From positions 1-6,282 of the forward strand of contig JAHHSF010000077.1 of NCBI GenBank assembly GCA_020025375.1: 6,282 nt of DNA, in the 5' to 3' direction. This stretch comes from Oscillospiraceae bacterium. Lineage in GTDB: Bacteria; Bacillota; Clostridia; Oscillospirales; Oscillospiraceae. The notes under the pieces are model-generated. The model did no database searches and had not been told where the DNA came from. It saw nothing but the letters and a program-made list of their open reading frames with translations. The number at the start of each line of letters is the position of its first letter. The stretch's first letter is position 1. A program made the translations under genes and the position numbers. Shown piece by piece: positions 5,387-6,282 of this stretch.

Positions 5387-6282
5387 TTAACGCCGCAAAT
5401 GCTCGCTCTCCCGGTACTGGATGGCCTCGGCCAGGTGGTGGACCTGGATGGCCGGGGAATCGTCCAAATCCGCGATGGTACGGGCCACCCGCAAAATACG
5501 GTCGTAGCTCCGGGCGGTAAGGCCCATGTGCTCATAGGCCCCCTTCATAATGGCCTGGCAATCCTCGTCCAACACGCAGTATTTGGACACCTCAGCGGAG
5601 TCCATCCGGGCATTGCAGACCGGTCCCTCCGGGCCGAACCGCTGAGCCTGGACCGCCCGGGCCTTGTCCACCCGCTTCTTGATTTGGGCCGAGGTTTCCC
5701 CCGAACGGGGCCTCTGGCTCAACTCGTCAAATTCCAGGGCCGGAACCTCCACATAGAGGTCCACCCGGTCCAGCAGGGGGCCGGAGAGCTTGCCCAGGTA
5801 CTTTTCCACCGCAGCGGGGGAGCAGGTACACCGCCCCGAGGGGTGGCCGTACCAGCCGCACTTGCAGGGGTTCATGGCGCAGACCAGCATGAAGTCGGCA
5901 GGGAAGGTCTCGCTCCCGGCAGAGCGGGAGATGTGGACCGCTCCCTCCTCCATGGGCTGGCGCAGGACCTCCAACACGTCCTTGTGGAATTCCGGCATCT
6001 CGTCCAGAAAGAGGACCCCATGGTGGGCGAGGGAGATCTCGCCCGGCCGGGGGAGGGGACTGCCGCCCCCCGCCATGCCCATGGCAGAAATGGTGTGGTG
6101 GGGAGCCCGGAAGGGCCGCCGGGTAAGAAGGGGCTGGTCCTTGGAGGTCAGCCCCTGGACGGAATAAATTTCGGTGGCCTCCAACGCCTCCCGGCGGGTG
6201 AGGTCGGGGAGGATGGAGGGGAGCCGCCGGGCCAGCATGGACTTACCTGACCCCGGCGGACCGATCATGGCCATATTGTGCC
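5387..6282 (-). CDS. comM: YifB/ComM-family Mg-chelatase-like AAA+ ATPase, C-terminal part (5' end outside window)
   Basis: About 297 residues are visible. The first complete codons read HN-MAMIGPPGSGKSMLARR, the usual 'GHNxLMIGPPGSGK' entry into the AAA+ core, so the true start lies beyond the right edge and roughly 200 N-terminal (Lon-substrate-binding-like) residues are missing. Numbering from the Met at 6274: Walker A GPPGSGKS (5-12), RRPFRAPHHTIS (52-63), Walker B GVLFLDE (86-92), the cysteine cluster CAMNPCKCGWYGHPSGRCTC (132-151), LLDRVDLYVEVP (167-178), and the C-terminal sensor region GLTARSYDRILRVARTIADL (251-270). In Gram-negative bacteria ComM is a hexameric branch-migration helicase that helps integrate transforming DNA. 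The function of Firmicutes homologues is less clear, and they often sit beside dprA. Here the downstream gene is thiI, then cinA. Everything seen is intact and the stop is TAA at 5389-5387. Confidence 0.93.
   Translation of the reverse strand, partial: HNMAMIGPPGSGKSMLARRLPSILPDLTRREALEATEIYSVQGLTSKDQPLLTRRPFRAPHHTISAMGMAGGGSPLPRPGEISLAHHGVLFLDEMPEFHKDVLEVLRQPMEEGAVHISRSAGSETFPADFMLVCAMNPCKCGWYGHPSGRCTCSPAAVEKYLGKLSGPLLDRVDLYVEVPALEFDELSQRPRSGETSAQIKKRVDKARAVQAQRFGPEGPVCNARMDSAEVSKYCVLDEDCQAIMKGAYEHMGLTARSYDRILRVARTIADLDDSPAIQVHHLAEAIQYRESEHLRR

Noticed and set aside
5332..5535. 67-aa minus-strand frame overlapping the end of comM
   Set aside because: It is an alternate frame of comM's conserved C-terminus, rich in Arg/Pro/Ser/Trp, with no start signal.

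Overview
The window is GC-rich chromosomal DNA whose proteins look most like those of low-branching Gram-positive Clostridia. A gut Oscillospiraceae relative (Flavonifractor, Pseudoflavonifractor or Intestinimonas type) is my best guess. The reasons are the strong AGGAGG-type ribosome binding sites, secreted proteins with a copper-amine-oxidase-like 'stalk' domain, a SleB-type cell-wall hydrolase, and a rhodanese-free ThiI of Firmicutes type. The taxonomic call is inference. No mobile element, CRISPR array, tRNA or rRNA is visible.

Left part (1-2740). A partial minus-strand gene for a small UBA-like (DUF4342-type) protein runs off the left edge. It is divergent from a plus-strand gene (338-1486) for a secreted protein with a stalk-like domain, a proline-rich linker and a C-terminal domain resembling a NodB polysaccharide deacetylase without its catalytic residues. 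That gene has an extended -10 promoter and ends in a strong hairpin terminator. After a 377-bp AT-rich intergenic stretch comes a second secreted stalk protein (1864-2682), this one carrying a SleB/CwlJ-type hydrolase domain. Its near-consensus vegetative promoter is overlapped by two short dyads, and a bidirectional terminator separates it from the convergent cluster on the right.

Right part (2759-6282, all minus strand). In transcription order this holds a partial YifB/ComM-family AAA+ ATPase, thiI (tRNA 4-thiouridine/thiamine sulfur transfer) and cinA (MoCF domain plus NMN-deamidase-type domain). No convincing terminator separates comM from thiI. A GC hairpin lies between thiI and cinA.

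The two most notable points are these. First, thiI carries an in-frame amber codon (4162-4164) just after the conserved TPKHPRTRPKL segment. The next 34 codons still read as a normal ThiI C-terminus up to a TAA at 4057, so this is a recent nonsense mutation, a sequence error or, less likely, a suppressed stop. Second, the 338-1486 protein looks like a catalytically dead NodB-fold protein encoded beside a stalk-domain wall hydrolase, which suggests a wall-binding or sensing partner. I found no clear evidence of a wholly new multi-gene system.
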